This document shows positions 8,634 to 16,594 of a stretch of DNA of 33,062 nucleotides, piece after piece; the stretch's first letter is position 1, and each line of letters starts with the position of its first letter. The DNA lies in the NCBI GenBank assembly GCA_949128025.1, contig CASBRD010000353.1:1-33062 (forward strand), read 5' to 3'. Position numbers and translations under genes: made by a program. The notes under the pieces are model-generated. The model ran no database searches and was not told the DNA's origin. It worked only from the letters and a program-made list of their open reading frames with translations. This DNA is from Oscillatoriales cyanobacterium PMM_0008. GTDB lineage: Bacteria; Cyanobacteriota; Cyanobacteriia; Cyanobacteriales; Aerosakkonemataceae.

Positions 8634-8754
8634 GTCATTAGTCATTAGTCATTAGTCATTGGTCATTACTCAGTTTCCAATTACCAATCACCAATCACCA
8701 ATCACCAATCACCAATCACCAATTACCTTTTTCCCAATTACTAATTACCAATAA
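8634..8754. repeat. GTCATTA and ACCAATC tandem heptamers, rpsH-rplF spacer
   Basis: Five GTCATTA units (8634-8668, one with a G for the last A) are followed by five perfect ACCAATC units (8683-8717), a diverged sixth and further ATTACCAAT-like copies to 8754. The spacer is almost entirely repeat, leaving only AAAGGAGATTT as the rplF ribosome-binding site. Confidence 0.9.
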
Positions 8755-8763
8755 AGGAGATTT

Positions 8764-9303
8764 ATGTCTCGCATCGGTAAGCGCCCGATTAGCATTCCTA
8801 ATAAAGTATCGGTGACAATTGACAATCGGGCTGTCGCCGTTAAAGGGCCTAAAGGAGAACTTTCTAGAGTTCTGCCAGACGGGATAATCGTAGAACAGGA
8901 CGGCGAAACGTTGAAGGTTTTGCGGCGGGATGAATCCCGCACTATCCGCCAACTTCACGGTTTATCTCGAACCCTAGTAGCCAACATGGTTGACGGAGTT
9001 TCTCAAGGTTTTCAGAAACGATTGGAAATTCAAGGTGTTGGTTACAGGGCAAAAATGGATGGTCGCAATCTAATTTTGATCGTGGGTTACAGCCATGAAG
9101 TCAAAATTGAGCCGCCACCAGGCATTCAGATGGCTGTTGAGGGCAACGTCAATGTCACGGTGAGTGGCATTGATAAAGAAGTTGTGGGAAACACAGCGGC
9201 TAAAATTCGCGCTGTCCGTCCACCAGAAGTTTATAAGGGTAAAGGCATTCGTTATGCCGGTGAAGTAGTCAGACGTAAAGCTGGTAAGGCAGGGAAGAAA
9301 TGA
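8764..9303 (+). CDS. rplF: 50S ribosomal protein L6
   Basis: L6 stands near the factor-binding centre at the base of the L7/L12 stalk. The 179-residue protein begins [16 protein letters not shown], contains [19 protein letters not shown] and ends with the family signature [21 protein letters not shown] (8754-8759) precedes the ATG. Its TGA overlaps the rplR ATG by 4 bp (ATGA). Confidence 0.97.
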   Translation: MSRIGKRPISIPNKVSVTIDNRAVAVKGPKGELSRVLPDGIIVEQDGETLKVLRRDESRTIRQLHGLSRTLVANMVDGVSQGFQKRLEIQGVGYRAKMDGRNLILIVGYSHEVKIEPPPGIQMAVEGNVNVTVSGIDKEVVGNTAAKIRAVRPPEVYKGKGIRYAGEVVRRKAGKAGKK

Positions 9304-9662
9304 AGCTGAGTCGCGCAGAATCGAAGCAGCGTCGGCATCAACGCATCCGTCGCACAGTTTTTGGTACATCAGAACGTCCTCGGTTGGCTGTGTTTCGATC
9401 GCACGAGCATATTTATGCCCAAGTGATTGATGACACCAAGCACCATACCCTTGTGGCTGCCTCGACCGTGGAACCAACCGTGAAAGTAGATTTAAAATCA
9501 GGCTGCACTTGCGATGCTTCAACGCAGGTAGGTAAATTGATTGCCCAGCGTGCGATCGAATCAGGCATTCAACAAGTCGTCTTTGACCGAGGTGGCAATC
9601 TTTACCACGGTCGGATCAAAGCCCTCGCCGAAGCAGCACGCGAAGCCGGTTTAGAATTCTAA
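9300..9662 (+). CDS. rplR: 50S ribosomal protein L18
   Basis: L18 binds 5S rRNA together with L5. The 120-residue product has [40 protein letters not shown] and [20 protein letters not shown], the last being the C-terminal signature. ATG overlaps the rplF stop by 4 bp; it is translationally coupled. Confidence 0.97.
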   Translation: MKLSRAESKQRRHQRIRRTVFGTSERPRLAVFRSHEHIYAQVIDDTKHHTLVAASTVEPTVKVDLKSGCTCDASTQVGKLIAQRAIESGIQQVVFDRGGNLYHGRIKALAEAAREAGLEF

Positions 9663-9671
9663 TTGTCATTA

Positions 9672-9788
9672 GAAAAGGGAAGATTTTAGATTTTAGATTT
9701 CTAATTTGTTTTAAATTGAAAAGTCTCAATCTGACAATCAATAAATTTCAGATTTAAAATTTCAGATTTTAAATCTGAAATCTGAAAT
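9672..9788. repeat. Opposed AAATCT-type arrays in the rplR-rpsE spacer
   Basis: GATTTTAGATTTTAGATTTC (9682-9701) is opposed by TTTCAGATTTAAAATTTCAG and AAATCTGAAATCTGAAATTC (9747-9790). The right part is itself self-complementary (TTTCAGATTT facing AAATCTGAAA). Confidence 0.83.
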
Positions 9789-9839
9789 TCACCCTGACTG
9801 ATGACAAAAGACAAAGAACAAAAGACAAAGGACAAAAAT

Positions 9840-10376
9840 ATGGCGGAACAACAACAGCAACGTCGTAAAAAAAGCAGCCGCACTAAAGAAAAAGAAACCA
9901 CCTGGCAAGAACGAGTAATTCAAATCCGCCGCGTTAGCAAAGTAGTTAAAGGTGGTAAAAAGCTGAGCTTCCGCGCGATCGTCGTCGTCGGTAACGAACG
10001 CGGATCTGTAGGCGTCGGCGTTGGCAAAGCCAGCGATGTAATTGGTGCAGTCAAAAAGGGAGTAGCTGACGGTAAAAAACACCTGGTCGAAATTCCCCTC
10101 ACCAAGTCAAACTCCATTCCCCACCCAGCTAAAGGCGACGGTGGTGGCGCAAAGATCATGATGCGACCTGCTGCGCCCGGAACCGGAGTAATTGCAGGTG
10201 GTGCTGTACGCACTGTATTGGAATTAGCGGGTGTCCGTAATGTTTTAGCCAAACAGCTCGGTTCCAACAACCCGCTCAACAACGCTAGAGCAACCATCAA
10301 CGCCTTGGAAACTCTGCGGACATTCACGGAGGTTGCACGCGATCGCGGTATTCCGCTCGAAAATCTCTTCGCATAG
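9840..10376 (+). CDS. rpsE: 30S ribosomal protein S5
   Basis: S5 contributes to decoding fidelity and the mRNA entry helicase. The 178-residue protein has a lysine/glutamine-rich N-terminus, then the double-stranded-RNA-binding-like domain with [20 protein letters not shown] and the C-terminal domain with [19 protein letters not shown]. The frame is open from 9801, but those residues ([12 protein letters not shown]) come from repeat-like DNA, so the ATG at 9840 preceded by AAAGGA is used. Its stop TAG begins a TCATTAG repeat pair. Confidence 0.95.
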   Translation: MAEQQQQRRKKSSRTKEKETTWQERVIQIRRVSKVVKGGKKLSFRAIVVVGNERGSVGVGVGKASDVIGAVKKGVADGKKHLVEIPLTKSNSIPHPAKGDGGGAKIMMRPAAPGTGVIAGGAVRTVLELAGVRNVLAKQLGSNNPLNNARATINALETLRTFTEVARDRGIPLENLFA

Positions 10377-10505
10377 TCATTAGTCATTAACAAGGAATCA
10401 AGTGACTAAATGACTAATTTCAGATTTCAGATTTCAGATTTCTAATTCTCGAAATCAATTCAAAAAAAATTTGAAATCTGCAATTCTTCAATTTAAAATT
10501 TCCCA
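10376..10505. repeat. Heptamer arrays in the rpsE-rplO spacer
   Basis: Two GTCATTA units (10376-10389) start on the last base of the rpsE stop codon. Three tandem TTTCAGA units (10418-10438) follow, opposed by AAATTTGAAATCTGCAATTC (10467-10486), then CAATGACTAATGACTAAGGA (10504-10523) up to the rplO ribosome-binding region. Confidence 0.83.
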
Positions 10506-10531
10506 ATGACTAATGACTAAGGACAAAAAAC

Positions 10532-11023
10532 ATGAGATTAAATGATGCTGCACCTAAAAAAGGCTCTAAACATCGCCGCCGCCGCGTAGGACGCGGTATT
10601 TCCGCCGGACAGGGGGCCAGTGCAGGCTTGGGAATGCGCGGTCAAAAATCCCGTTCCGGTAGTGGCACCAGACCGGGTTTTGAGGGAGGACAACAACCAC
10701 TCTACAGACGCATTCCCAAGTTAAAGCACTTCACTGTCATCAATCGTCGGGAATACACTACGATCAATGTCAGTAAGCTGACATCGCTGCCTACAAATAC
10801 TGAGGTAACCCTGGCCTCGCTAATCGCAGATGGCATTGTCACAAGTAACAATGGGCCGCTGAAAATTTTGGGAGATGGAGAACTGAACGTGGCGCTGCAA
10901 GTAAAAGCAGCAGCATTCACAGCAGGAGCCCGCAGCAAAATAGAAGCGGCGGGTGGCAGTTGTGAAGTCATAGAAGCCGCCAGGGGGGTTAGTAAGCGAG
11001 CAGCCAATGCCACTAAAGCGTAG
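10532..11023 (+). CDS. rplO: 50S ribosomal protein L15
   Basis: L15 is a late 50S assembly protein. The N-terminal glycine/arginine-rich half has [19 protein letters not shown] and [19 protein letters not shown], which identify it; the C-terminal half is alanine-rich. 163 residues, somewhat longer than the E. coli protein because of a tail ending RAANATKA. rpmD (L30), which precedes rplO in E. coli, is absent as in other cyanobacteria. 12 nt before secY. Confidence 0.96.
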   Translation: MRLNDAAPKKGSKHRRRRVGRGISAGQGASAGLGMRGQKSRSGSGTRPGFEGGQQPLYRRIPKLKHFTVINRREYTTINVSKLTSLPTNTEVTLASLIADGIVTSNNGPLKILGDGELNVALQVKAAAFTAGARSKIEAAGGSCEVIEAARGVSKRAANATKA

Positions 11024-11035
11024 AGGTAACCCTTC

Positions 11036-12340
11036 ATGATTAGTCGAGACAAAGCCCCAACGGCTCAAGAAACTTTTGCCCAAATGGCACAAGCAGCAGG
11101 ACTCCGGGGTCGGCTGCTTGTTACCATTGGTTTGCTTATTTTGGTACGCCTGGGCGTTTTCTTGCCAATACCGGGAATTAACGTGCAGGCGTTTAAAGCG
11201 CAAGTTCAAAACAGTCCATTAATTGGCTTGTTAGATCTTTTCTCTGGCGGCGGTATCGTAGCTTTAGGGATTTTTGCGCTGGGAATATTGCCCTACATCA
11301 ATGCCTCCATTATTCTGCAACTGCTGACATCAGCCCTTCCCAGCTTGGAAAATTTGCAGAAAAATGAGGGCGAAGCTGGCCGACGCAAGATTTCTCAGAT
11401 TACCCGCTACGTGGCTTTGGGGTGGGCGGTAATTCAAAGTATCGGTATTTCTATTTGGGTCGCTTCTGTTCCAGGCGCTGTTGCCAATCCGGATTTTTTA
11501 TTCTACGCCAACACGGTGATAGCTCTGACAGCTGGTTCTATGTTTGTGATGTGGGTGTCGGAGCTGATCACTGAGCGCGGTGTTGGTAATGGTGCTTCTC
11601 TTTTGATTTTCCTGAATATTGTTGCAGTTGTACCCAAATCTTTCGGGGCTACGATCGCACTTGCTCAGACTGGCGGCAGGGAAATTGTGGGTAAGGTGAT
11701 TATTCTGCTAGTTGTTTTCCTGATCATGATTGTCGGTATTGTTTTTGTTCAGGAAGGAACTCGCAAAATACCAATTATTTCAGCGCGTCGCCAAGTGGGA
11801 CGAAAGCTCTATCTGGAAAAAAGCAGTTACTTACCTTTGCGGTTAAATCAGGGCGGCGTGATGCCGATTATTTTTGCTTCTGCTGTCCTGTTTCTACCAG
11901 CTTCTCTGGGTAGTGCGATCCAAAATGAGACTCTGAATAAAATAGCCAACACCTATCTCAATCCCGGTCACCCTGTTTATGTGGTTGTTTACCTGGTTTT
12001 AATTCTCTTTTTTAGCTATTTCTATGCTTCTCTGATCGTGAATCCCGTAGATTTAGCGCAGAATTTGAAGAAAATGGGATCTAGTATTCCGGGCATTCGC
12101 CCCGGTCGCACCACCAGCGAGTACGTGGAACGGGTGTTAAACAGACTGACTTTCTTGGGAGCCGTCTTTCTTGGCTTGGTGGCAATTGTACCAACAGCAG
12201 TCGAAAGTGCTACTGTCGGAACCTTTAGGGGACTGGGAGCAACTTCTCTTTTGATTCTAGTGGGTGTGGCGATCGATACATCCAAGCAAATTCAAACTTA
12301 CGTTATCTCCCAGCGATACGAAGGAATGGTGAAACAGTAG
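11036..12340 (+). CDS. secY: Sec translocon channel subunit SecY
   Basis: SecY is the ten-helix channel that, with SecE and SecG, passes proteins through or into the cytoplasmic and thylakoid membranes. The 434-residue product has the first helix/plug region RLGVFLPIPGINVQAF, helix 2 GIFALGILPYINASII, the cytosolic loop LENLQKNEGEAGRRKI, and ends VISQRYEGMVKQ. Ten hydrophobic stretches are visible. ATG at 11036; the stop shares a base with the adk GTG start (TAGTG). Confidence 0.97.
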   Translation: MISRDKAPTAQETFAQMAQAAGLRGRLLVTIGLLILVRLGVFLPIPGINVQAFKAQVQNSPLIGLLDLFSGGGIVALGIFALGILPYINASIILQLLTSALPSLENLQKNEGEAGRRKISQITRYVALGWAVIQSIGISIWVASVPGAVANPDFLFYANTVIALTAGSMFVMWVSELITERGVGNGASLLIFLNIVAVVPKSFGATIALAQTGGREIVGKVIILLVVFLIMIVGIVFVQEGTRKIPIISARRQVGRKLYLEKSSYLPLRLNQGGVMPIIFASAVLFLPASLGSAIQNETLNKIANTYLNPGHPVYVVVYLVLILFFSYFYASLIVNPVDLAQNLKKMGSSIPGIRPGRTTSEYVERVLNRLTFLGAVFLGLVAIVPTAVESATVGTFRGLGATSLLILVGVAIDTSKQIQTYVISQRYEGMVKQ

Positions 12341-12894
12341 TGACGCGATTGATTTTTCTGGGAGCCCCCGGTGCGGGGAAGGGAACTCAAGCCAAGACAC
12401 TGGCCGATTTATGTGAAATTCCCCATATTTCTACGGGTGACATTTTAAGAAATGAGGTAACGCAAGGCACGACCCTGGGGATTAAAGCTAAGTCTTACCA
12501 AGAGGGGGGTGAGTTAGTTCCAGATCACTTGATTCTGGACATGATGCGGGAGCGGTTAAGTCAACCCGATACTAAGGATGGTTGGATTCTAGATGGCTTT
12601 CCGCGTAATGTCACTCAAGCGGGTTTCTTGGACGATCTGCTTAAGGAACTCGAACAAAAGTGCGATCGCGTGGTCAACCTGGATGTGCCGGATGAAGAAT
12701 TGGTGAGCCGTCTGCTCGGTCGGGGCCGACCGGATGATACGGAAGAGGTGATTCGCCGCCGTCTAGAAGTTTATCGCGAACAAACGGCTCCTTTGATTGA
12801 TTATTATCGCGATCGCCACCAACTCGTTTCTATTGCGGGCTCTAGGTCGATGGGAGAAGTTACAGCAGCGATCCAAAAAGCGATCGATCTATAA
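12340..12894 (+). CDS. adk: Adenylate kinase
   Basis: Catalyses ATP + AMP to 2 ADP. The P-loop GAPGAGKGT occupies residues 8-16, the AMP-binding STGDILRNEV follows at about 32-41, and WILDGFPRNVTQA and LLGRGRPDDTEEVIRRR mark the core and the short LID. At 184 residues it is the short-LID form without a zinc-finger insert, usual in cyanobacteria. GTG start overlaps the secY stop by 1 bp. The map gene found next to adk in many bacteria is not here. Confidence 0.97.
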   Translation: MTRLIFLGAPGAGKGTQAKTLADLCEIPHISTGDILRNEVTQGTTLGIKAKSYQEGGELVPDHLILDMMRERLSQPDTKDGWILDGFPRNVTQAGFLDDLLKELEQKCDRVVNLDVPDEELVSRLLGRGRPDDTEEVIRRRLEVYREQTAPLIDYYRDRHQLVSIAGSRSMGEVTAAIQKAIDL

Positions 12895-12915
12895 CTGCTG
12901 CAACATCTGGGCGTT

Positions 12916-12941
12916 GAGTGGGTGACTAACTCCACCCATTC
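12916..12941 (+). terminator. Hairpin after adk, possible terminator or processing site
   Basis: A 9-bp stem (GAGTGGGTG with CACCCATTC, one G-T pair) with an 8-nt loop starts 22 nt after the adk stop. The next T-run is weak and about 25 nt away, so it is not a canonical intrinsic terminator. Confidence 0.35.
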
Positions 12942-12989
12942 AGCCAACCCTCTAGATCGAAAAAATTTTATAAACGCGATCGCATTTTA

Positions 12990-13038
12990 CAGCCACATAT
13001 CTTGCAATTATTTGATAAGATATGTTAAAAGGTGGCTG
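12990..13038 (+). promoter_or_regulatory. Long hairpin in the infA leader
   Basis: CAGCCAC (12990-12996) pairs with GTGGCTG (13032-13038) and CATATCTT (12996-13003) with AAGATATG (13017-13024), separated by a one-sided bulge. The foldback lies 90-140 nt before infA. Function unknown; it could affect infA expression or mark an mRNA 3' end. Confidence 0.4.
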
Positions 13039-13125
13039 AAGTTTGGCTCAGATGCCTAAAATAGTCGGCGGCAGATTGATTCGATCTGCCCTGTTCAGTA
13101 AATAGAAGCGTTGAGGAAAAATCAA

Positions 13126-13404
13126 CTGTCTAAGCAAGATTTAATCGAAATGGAAGGCACGGTAACCGAGTCCCTTCCTAATGCTATGTTCCGCGTCGAT
13201 TTGGATAACGGATTTAATGTATTGGCCCACATTTCCGGCAAAATTCGCCGTAATAACATCAAGATATTACCGGGCGATCGCGTCAAAGTAGAGCTGACCC
13301 CCTACGATTTGACCAAAGGCCGCATTACTTACCGTGGTACTTATTCCCCCAAATCAAGAAGTTCGGCACCAAGGAAAAAGCAAATTGTCACAGGCTCTAA
13401 TTGA
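13126..13404 (+). CDS. infA: Translation initiation factor IF-1, probable CTG start and extended C-terminus
   Basis: IF-1 occupies the 30S A site during initiation. The S1-type OB fold is complete: [20 protein letters not shown], then [20 protein letters not shown], and [20 protein letters not shown]. In other cyanobacteria the protein begins at SKQD; here that codon position is CTG at 13126, with GAGGA (13113-13117) 8 nt upstream. A TTG at 13111 is in frame and would add five residues, but has no ribosome-binding site. The usual end (ITYRLRKK) is replaced by a 22-residue tail, [19 protein letters not shown] and three more, which runs into a second decayed infA copy. Confidence 0.9.
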   Translation: MSKQDLIEMEGTVTESLPNAMFRVDLDNGFNVLAHISGKIRRNNIKILPGDRVKVELTPYDLTKGRITYRGTYSPKSRSSAPRKKQIVTGSN

Positions 13405-13601
13405 GATGGAGGGCCCTGTGACAGAGGCCCTGCCCACAGCCGTGTTCCTAGTTGACCTGGATAACGGGGTCGAGTTTTTGGCGCAGATGTCTGGCAAGAT
13501 TCGACGAAATTAGCTCAAAATCTGGCCAGACGATCGCGTCAAAGTGAAGCTTACTTTTGACGACCTTAACAAAAGGCAAAAATAACCGCTCGTCGGGGTA
13601 A
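13385..13601 (+). pseudogene. infA: Decayed second copy of infA
   Basis: A frame starting at TTG 13385 reads [19 protein letters not shown] then [22 protein letters not shown] and hits TAG at 13511; past it the same frame continues LKIWPDDRVKVKLTFDDL, after which one extra A in AACAAAAGG shifts the frame. About 28 of 38 residues before the stop match the intact infA. The upstream segment AAGGAAAAAGCAAATTG (13371-13387) also aligns with the ribosome-binding segment of infA, so the copy includes the leader. It overlaps the last 20 bp of infA. Nonsense codon plus frameshift make a full-length product unlikely. Confidence 0.88.
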
Positions 13602-13667
13602 AAAGTAGGTAAGCTCGACGAGATTTAGGCCCTAAAAATCCATCTTTCGTTAGAGCAGCATAATTAA

Positions 13668-13696
13668 CTGACAAATAAAATTAAAAATGATATAAT
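13668..13696 (+). promoter_or_regulatory. Strong predicted sigma70-type promoter before rpmJ
   Basis: CTGACA (13668-13673, 5 of 6 matches) and a perfect TATAAT (13691-13696) are spaced by exactly 17 bp. Start of transcription would be near 13703, about 23 nt before rpmJ. It would drive rpmJ-rpsM-rpsK-rpoA and beyond independently of upstream promoters. Confidence 0.65.
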
Positions 13697-13725
13697 ATAT
13701 AGTTTGTAGTCGAGCCGAAAAAGGC

Positions 13726-13839
13726 ATGAAAGTTCGAGCATCAGTTCGGAAAATTTGCGAAAAATGTCGCGTCATCCGTAGACGAGGCAGAGTTATGGTG
13801 ATCTGCTCTAACCCCAAGCACAAACAACGTCAGGGTTAG
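13726..13839 (+). CDS. rpmJ: 50S ribosomal protein L36
   Basis: A 37-residue protein beginning [20 protein letters not shown]. It is the zinc-ribbon (C+) form, with ligands C11, C14, C27 and H32 all present. L36 bridges 23S rRNA domains late in 50S assembly. ATG at 13726 is preceded by AAAAAGG; the gene follows a good promoter and precedes rpsM by 84 nt. Confidence 0.97.
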   Translation: MKVRASVRKICEKCRVIRRRGRVMVICSNPKHKQRQG

Positions 13840-13923
13840 TCGATCGGCAGCATCCAGAGTTCCTCAAATATTTACACAATTGCAATTTTTAGCACCAAGT
13901 AAAGAATTAGGGAGAGATAAAGC

Positions 13924-14307
13924 GTGGCAAGGATTGCCGGGGTAGACCTTCCGCGCGATAAGCGCGTCGAAATCGGTCTGACTTACATTTACGGAATCGG
14001 GTTATCGCGGTCTAAGGAAATTTTAGCCTCGACCGAGATTAATCCAGACATTCGTGTCAGAGATCTCAGCGATGCACAAGTAGCAGCCCTGCGCGGGGCA
14101 GTCGAAAGCGACTATCAAGTAGAGGGCGATCTCAGACGCTTAGAAGCGATGAACATCAAGCGCCTGATTGACATCGGTAGCTACCGAGGTCGCCGTCATC
14201 GCATGGGACTTCCCGTGCGCGGTCAGAGAACGCGCACCAATGCTCGAACCCGTCGCGGTAGACGTCAAACCGTGGCAGGGAAGAAAAAGGCACCCGCTAA
14301 GAAGTAA
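13924..14307 (+). CDS. rpsM: 30S ribosomal protein S13
   Basis: S13 sits in the 30S head and contacts the P-site tRNA and L5. The 127-residue protein starts [20 protein letters not shown], has the helix-hairpin-helix [12 protein letters not shown], and the C-terminal [18 protein letters not shown] with a lysine-rich tail. GTG start at 13924, with GGGAGA (13911-13916) upstream. Confidence 0.97.
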   Translation: MARIAGVDLPRDKRVEIGLTYIYGIGLSRSKEILASTEINPDIRVRDLSDAQVAALRGAVESDYQVEGDLRRLEAMNIKRLIDIGSYRGRRHRMGLPVRGQRTRTNARTRRGRRQTVAGKKKAPAKK

Positions 14308-14390
14308 GTATTTGATTGAGCCACAAGTAAACTTACTAGGCCCAAAATACAACCAGCAAGCAAGTAGAAACCCAAGCTTTATAGACCGAT

Positions 14391-14786
14391 ATGGCGCGAC
14401 AAACAACCAGAAAACCCGGTGCGAAAAAGCAAAAGCGAAACGTACCCAATGGGGTAGCTTTCATTCAGTCAACATTCAACAACACTATTGTTACCATTGG
14501 CGATCAAAATGGAGATGTAATCTCTTGGGCATCAGCGGGTTCCAGTGGCTTTAAAGGTGCAAAAAAAGGAACCCCCTTTGCAGCGCAGACAGCAGCTGAA
14601 GCAGCAGCTCGCCGAGCGACCGATCAGGGAATGCGGCAGATCGAAGTGATGGTTAGCGGTCCTGGAGCTGGCCGCGAAACTGCCATTAGAGCGCTTCAGG
14701 GTTCAGGGTTGGAAATTACGTTGATTCGGGATATTACTCCGATTCCCCATAATGGCTGCCGCCCACCAAAACGTCGCCGCGTCTAG
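14391..14786 (+). CDS. rpsK: 30S ribosomal protein S11
   Basis: S11 forms the platform near the mRNA exit and Shine-Dalgarno helix. The 131-residue protein contains [40 protein letters not shown] and ends [13 protein letters not shown], all standard. ATG at 14391; no strong Shine-Dalgarno. A terminator-like hairpin begins at the last base of the stop codon. Confidence 0.97.
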   Translation: MARQTTRKPGAKKQKRNVPNGVAFIQSTFNNTIVTIGDQNGDVISWASAGSSGFKGAKKGTPFAAQTAAEAAARRATDQGMRQIEVMVSGPGAGRETAIRALQGSGLEITLIRDITPIPHNGCRPPKRRRV

Positions 14787-14811
14787 ACACAACAAAAGTT
14801 TTTGTTGCGTC
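14786..14811 (+). terminator. Terminator/attenuator-like hairpin after rpsK
   Basis: GACACAACAAAA and TTTTGTTGCGTC pair over 12 positions with one A-C mismatch, followed by TTTAAT. The stem is AT-rich and the T-run short, so partial termination or mRNA processing between rpsK and rpoA is more likely than full termination. Confidence 0.45.
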
Positions 14812-14992
14812 TTTAATCAAAAAGGTCAGGCTGGTGGATGCGGTTAATCCGGTGTCCTTCGGGTGTCGGCGTCGCCATCCCGATCTTGCAGTGGCGATGG
14901 AAATAGCCATCTGGTCATACAACTTGTGAAATAAAATTGGGAGGCTGCAACAGAAGCCTTCCACCGGATCGAGGAAGAAGGGGGATCGTTAC

Positions 14993-15949
14993 GTGGCGCA
15001 GTTTCAAATTGAATGTGTCGAGTCTAACATTGAGAAAAATCGGGGTCAATACAGCAAATTTGTCCTAGAGCCGCTAGATCGGGGTCAAGGAACAACAGTA
15101 GGCAACGCTTTGAGGCGGGTACTGCTGTCTAACCTGCCGGGGACAGCCGTTACCGCAGTCCGCATTGCAGGCGTAAATCACGAATTTGCAACTATTCCGG
15201 GCGTGCGGGAGGATGTGCTGGAGATCCTGCTCAACATGAAGGAAATAGTCTTCAAAAGCCATGACCCCCAACCGCAGATAGGCCGATTAGTAGCCACCGG
15301 ACCCGGTACAGTAACGGCGTCACAATTTGATTTGCCTTCTCAGACTCAGATGGAAGTAGTCGATCCAAGTCAGTATGTGGCTACCTTAGCACCAGGAGCC
15401 AAACTGGAAATGGAGTTCCGCCTGGAAACCGGGAAGGGGTATCGAGCAGTAGATCGCGGTCACGATGAAGCAGCGGCTTTAGACTTTCTCCAGATTGACG
15501 CGGTTTTCATGCCGGTTCGGAAAGTCAACTACAGCGTTGAAGAAGTTCGCGCTGATGGCTCTGTGGAAAAAGACAGACTGCTGATGGAAGTCTGGACTAA
15601 TGGCAGTATCTCACCCCAAGAAGCTCTCTCGCAAGCTGCGGGTATCCTGGTGGAACTGTTCAACCCGCTGACAAACATGAATCTGCAACCGATAGATGCA
15701 GACAAATCGGATAATGAAGACCCGACCAGTCAAATTCCGATCGAGGAATTGCAACTCTCGGTGCGGGCTTATAACTGTCTGAAGCGGGCTCAGATTAACT
15801 CGGTGGCCGACTTGCTGGATTACACGCAAGAAGACTTACTGGAAATCAAAAACTTTGGTCAGAAGTCTGCGGAAGAGGTGATAGAAGCCCTACAGCGACG
15901 GTTAGGAATCACATTGCCGCCGGAAAAAGCTGCCAAATCAAACGGATAG
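14993..15949 (+). CDS. rpoA: DNA-directed RNA polymerase subunit alpha
   Basis: The alpha dimer scaffolds RNA polymerase assembly and contacts activators. In 318 residues the N-terminal domain shows TTVGNALRRVLLSNLPG and IPGVREDVLEILLNMKEI; the C-terminal domain (about residues 245-310) has IEELQLSVRAYNCLKRAQI and LLEIKNFGQKSAEEVIEAL, joined by an acidic linker (ADKSDNEDPTSQ). GTG start at 14993, homologous to the cyanobacterial start AQFQIECVES. It lies 206 nt after rpsK, with no heptamer repeats in that gap. Confidence 0.97.
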   Translation: MAQFQIECVESNIEKNRGQYSKFVLEPLDRGQGTTVGNALRRVLLSNLPGTAVTAVRIAGVNHEFATIPGVREDVLEILLNMKEIVFKSHDPQPQIGRLVATGPGTVTASQFDLPSQTQMEVVDPSQYVATLAPGAKLEMEFRLETGKGYRAVDRGHDEAAALDFLQIDAVFMPVRKVNYSVEEVRADGSVEKDRLLMEVWTNGSISPQEALSQAAGILVELFNPLTNMNLQPIDADKSDNEDPTSQIPIEELQLSVRAYNCLKRAQINSVADLLDYTQEDLLEIKNFGQKSAEEVIEALQRRLGITLPPEKAAKSNG

Positions 15950-15960
15950 ATTCCATGAGG

Positions 15961-16038
15961 GATTTTAGATTTTAGATTTTAGATTTCAAATTTCAAAACT
16001 TTACTTTTAAATCTGAAATCTGAAATTTTAAATCTGAA
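15961..16038. repeat. Opposed AAATCT-type arrays in the rpoA-rplQ spacer
   Basis: Three tandem TTTTAGA units (15963-15983) face AAATCTGAAATCTGAAATTT (16008-16027) and a further AAATCTGAATT. The heptamer family resumes here after about 3.1 kb without it. Confidence 0.83.
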
Positions 16039-16084
16039 TTTCCTTGTTAAGGGTTCCTTTTAATTTAGAGACAACAGAAGTGTT

Positions 16085-16435
16085 ATGCGTCACGGATGTC
16101 GTATTCATCAACTAGGTAAGCCAGCCGACCAGCGTCGGGCTCTGTTAAGAGCGCTGACAACCCAACTGCTGCGTCATGGCCGGATACAAACAACAAAAGC
16201 AAGGGCGAAAGCTGTTCGGTCTGAAGCAGACAAAATAATTACCTTAGCGAAGGATGGTACTCTAGCAGCTCGTCGCCAAGCGATCGGCTATCTTTACGAT
16301 AAACAGCTGGTTCACGCGCTATTTGAGCAGGTTGGCGATCGCTATGGCAATCGTCAGGGCGGATATACTCGCATCCTTCGCACCATGCGACGCCGGGGCG
16401 ATAATGCTGAGATGGCAATTATCGAGCTGGTCTGA
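16085..16435 (+). CDS. rplQ: 50S ribosomal protein L17
   Basis: L17 lies on the solvent side near the tunnel exit. The 116-residue protein starts [20 protein letters not shown] and contains [19 protein letters not shown] and [19 protein letters not shown], diagnostic of the family. ATG at 16085 with ACAGAAG upstream. Confidence 0.97.
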   Translation: MRHGCRIHQLGKPADQRRALLRALTTQLLRHGRIQTTKARAKAVRSEADKIITLAKDGTLAARRQAIGYLYDKQLVHALFEQVGDRYGNRQGGYTRILRTMRRRGDNAEMAIIELV

Positions 16436-16440
16436 AGAAA

Positions 16441-16594
16441 GTGCTGAGTGCTGAGTGCTGAGTGCTGAGTTAGGCAATAGGCAATAGGCAGTATTCCCTA
16501 ATCTTTATTCGCTTTTAACTCAAAACTCATTCCTCAAAACTCAGAGATTGGCACTCTTATGACTCAGCACTCAGCACTCACCACTCAGCACTCC
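16441..16594. repeat. Inverted heptamer arrays flanking the truA start
   Basis: Four perfect GTGCTGA units (16441-16468) and three TAGGCAA/G units (16471-16491) are followed, after unique DNA with ACTCAAAACTCATTCCTCAA-like copies, by CTCAGCA units (16563-16590, one diverged). CTCAGCA is the reverse complement of TGCTGAG, so the outer arrays can pair. The right array lies inside the first 12 codons of truA. Confidence 0.88.

Noticed and set aside
8634-8754. Possible CRISPR array, given regular short repeats
   Set aside because: Units are 7-bp direct tandems with no spacers; this is an STRR array. No cas genes are in the window.
1228-16435. Absence of rpsJ, rpsN, rpmD, map and rpsD from the ribosomal cluster
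   Set aside because: This is the usual cyanobacterial arrangement (rpsJ with the str genes, rpsN elsewhere, L30 missing), not a loss peculiar to this genome.
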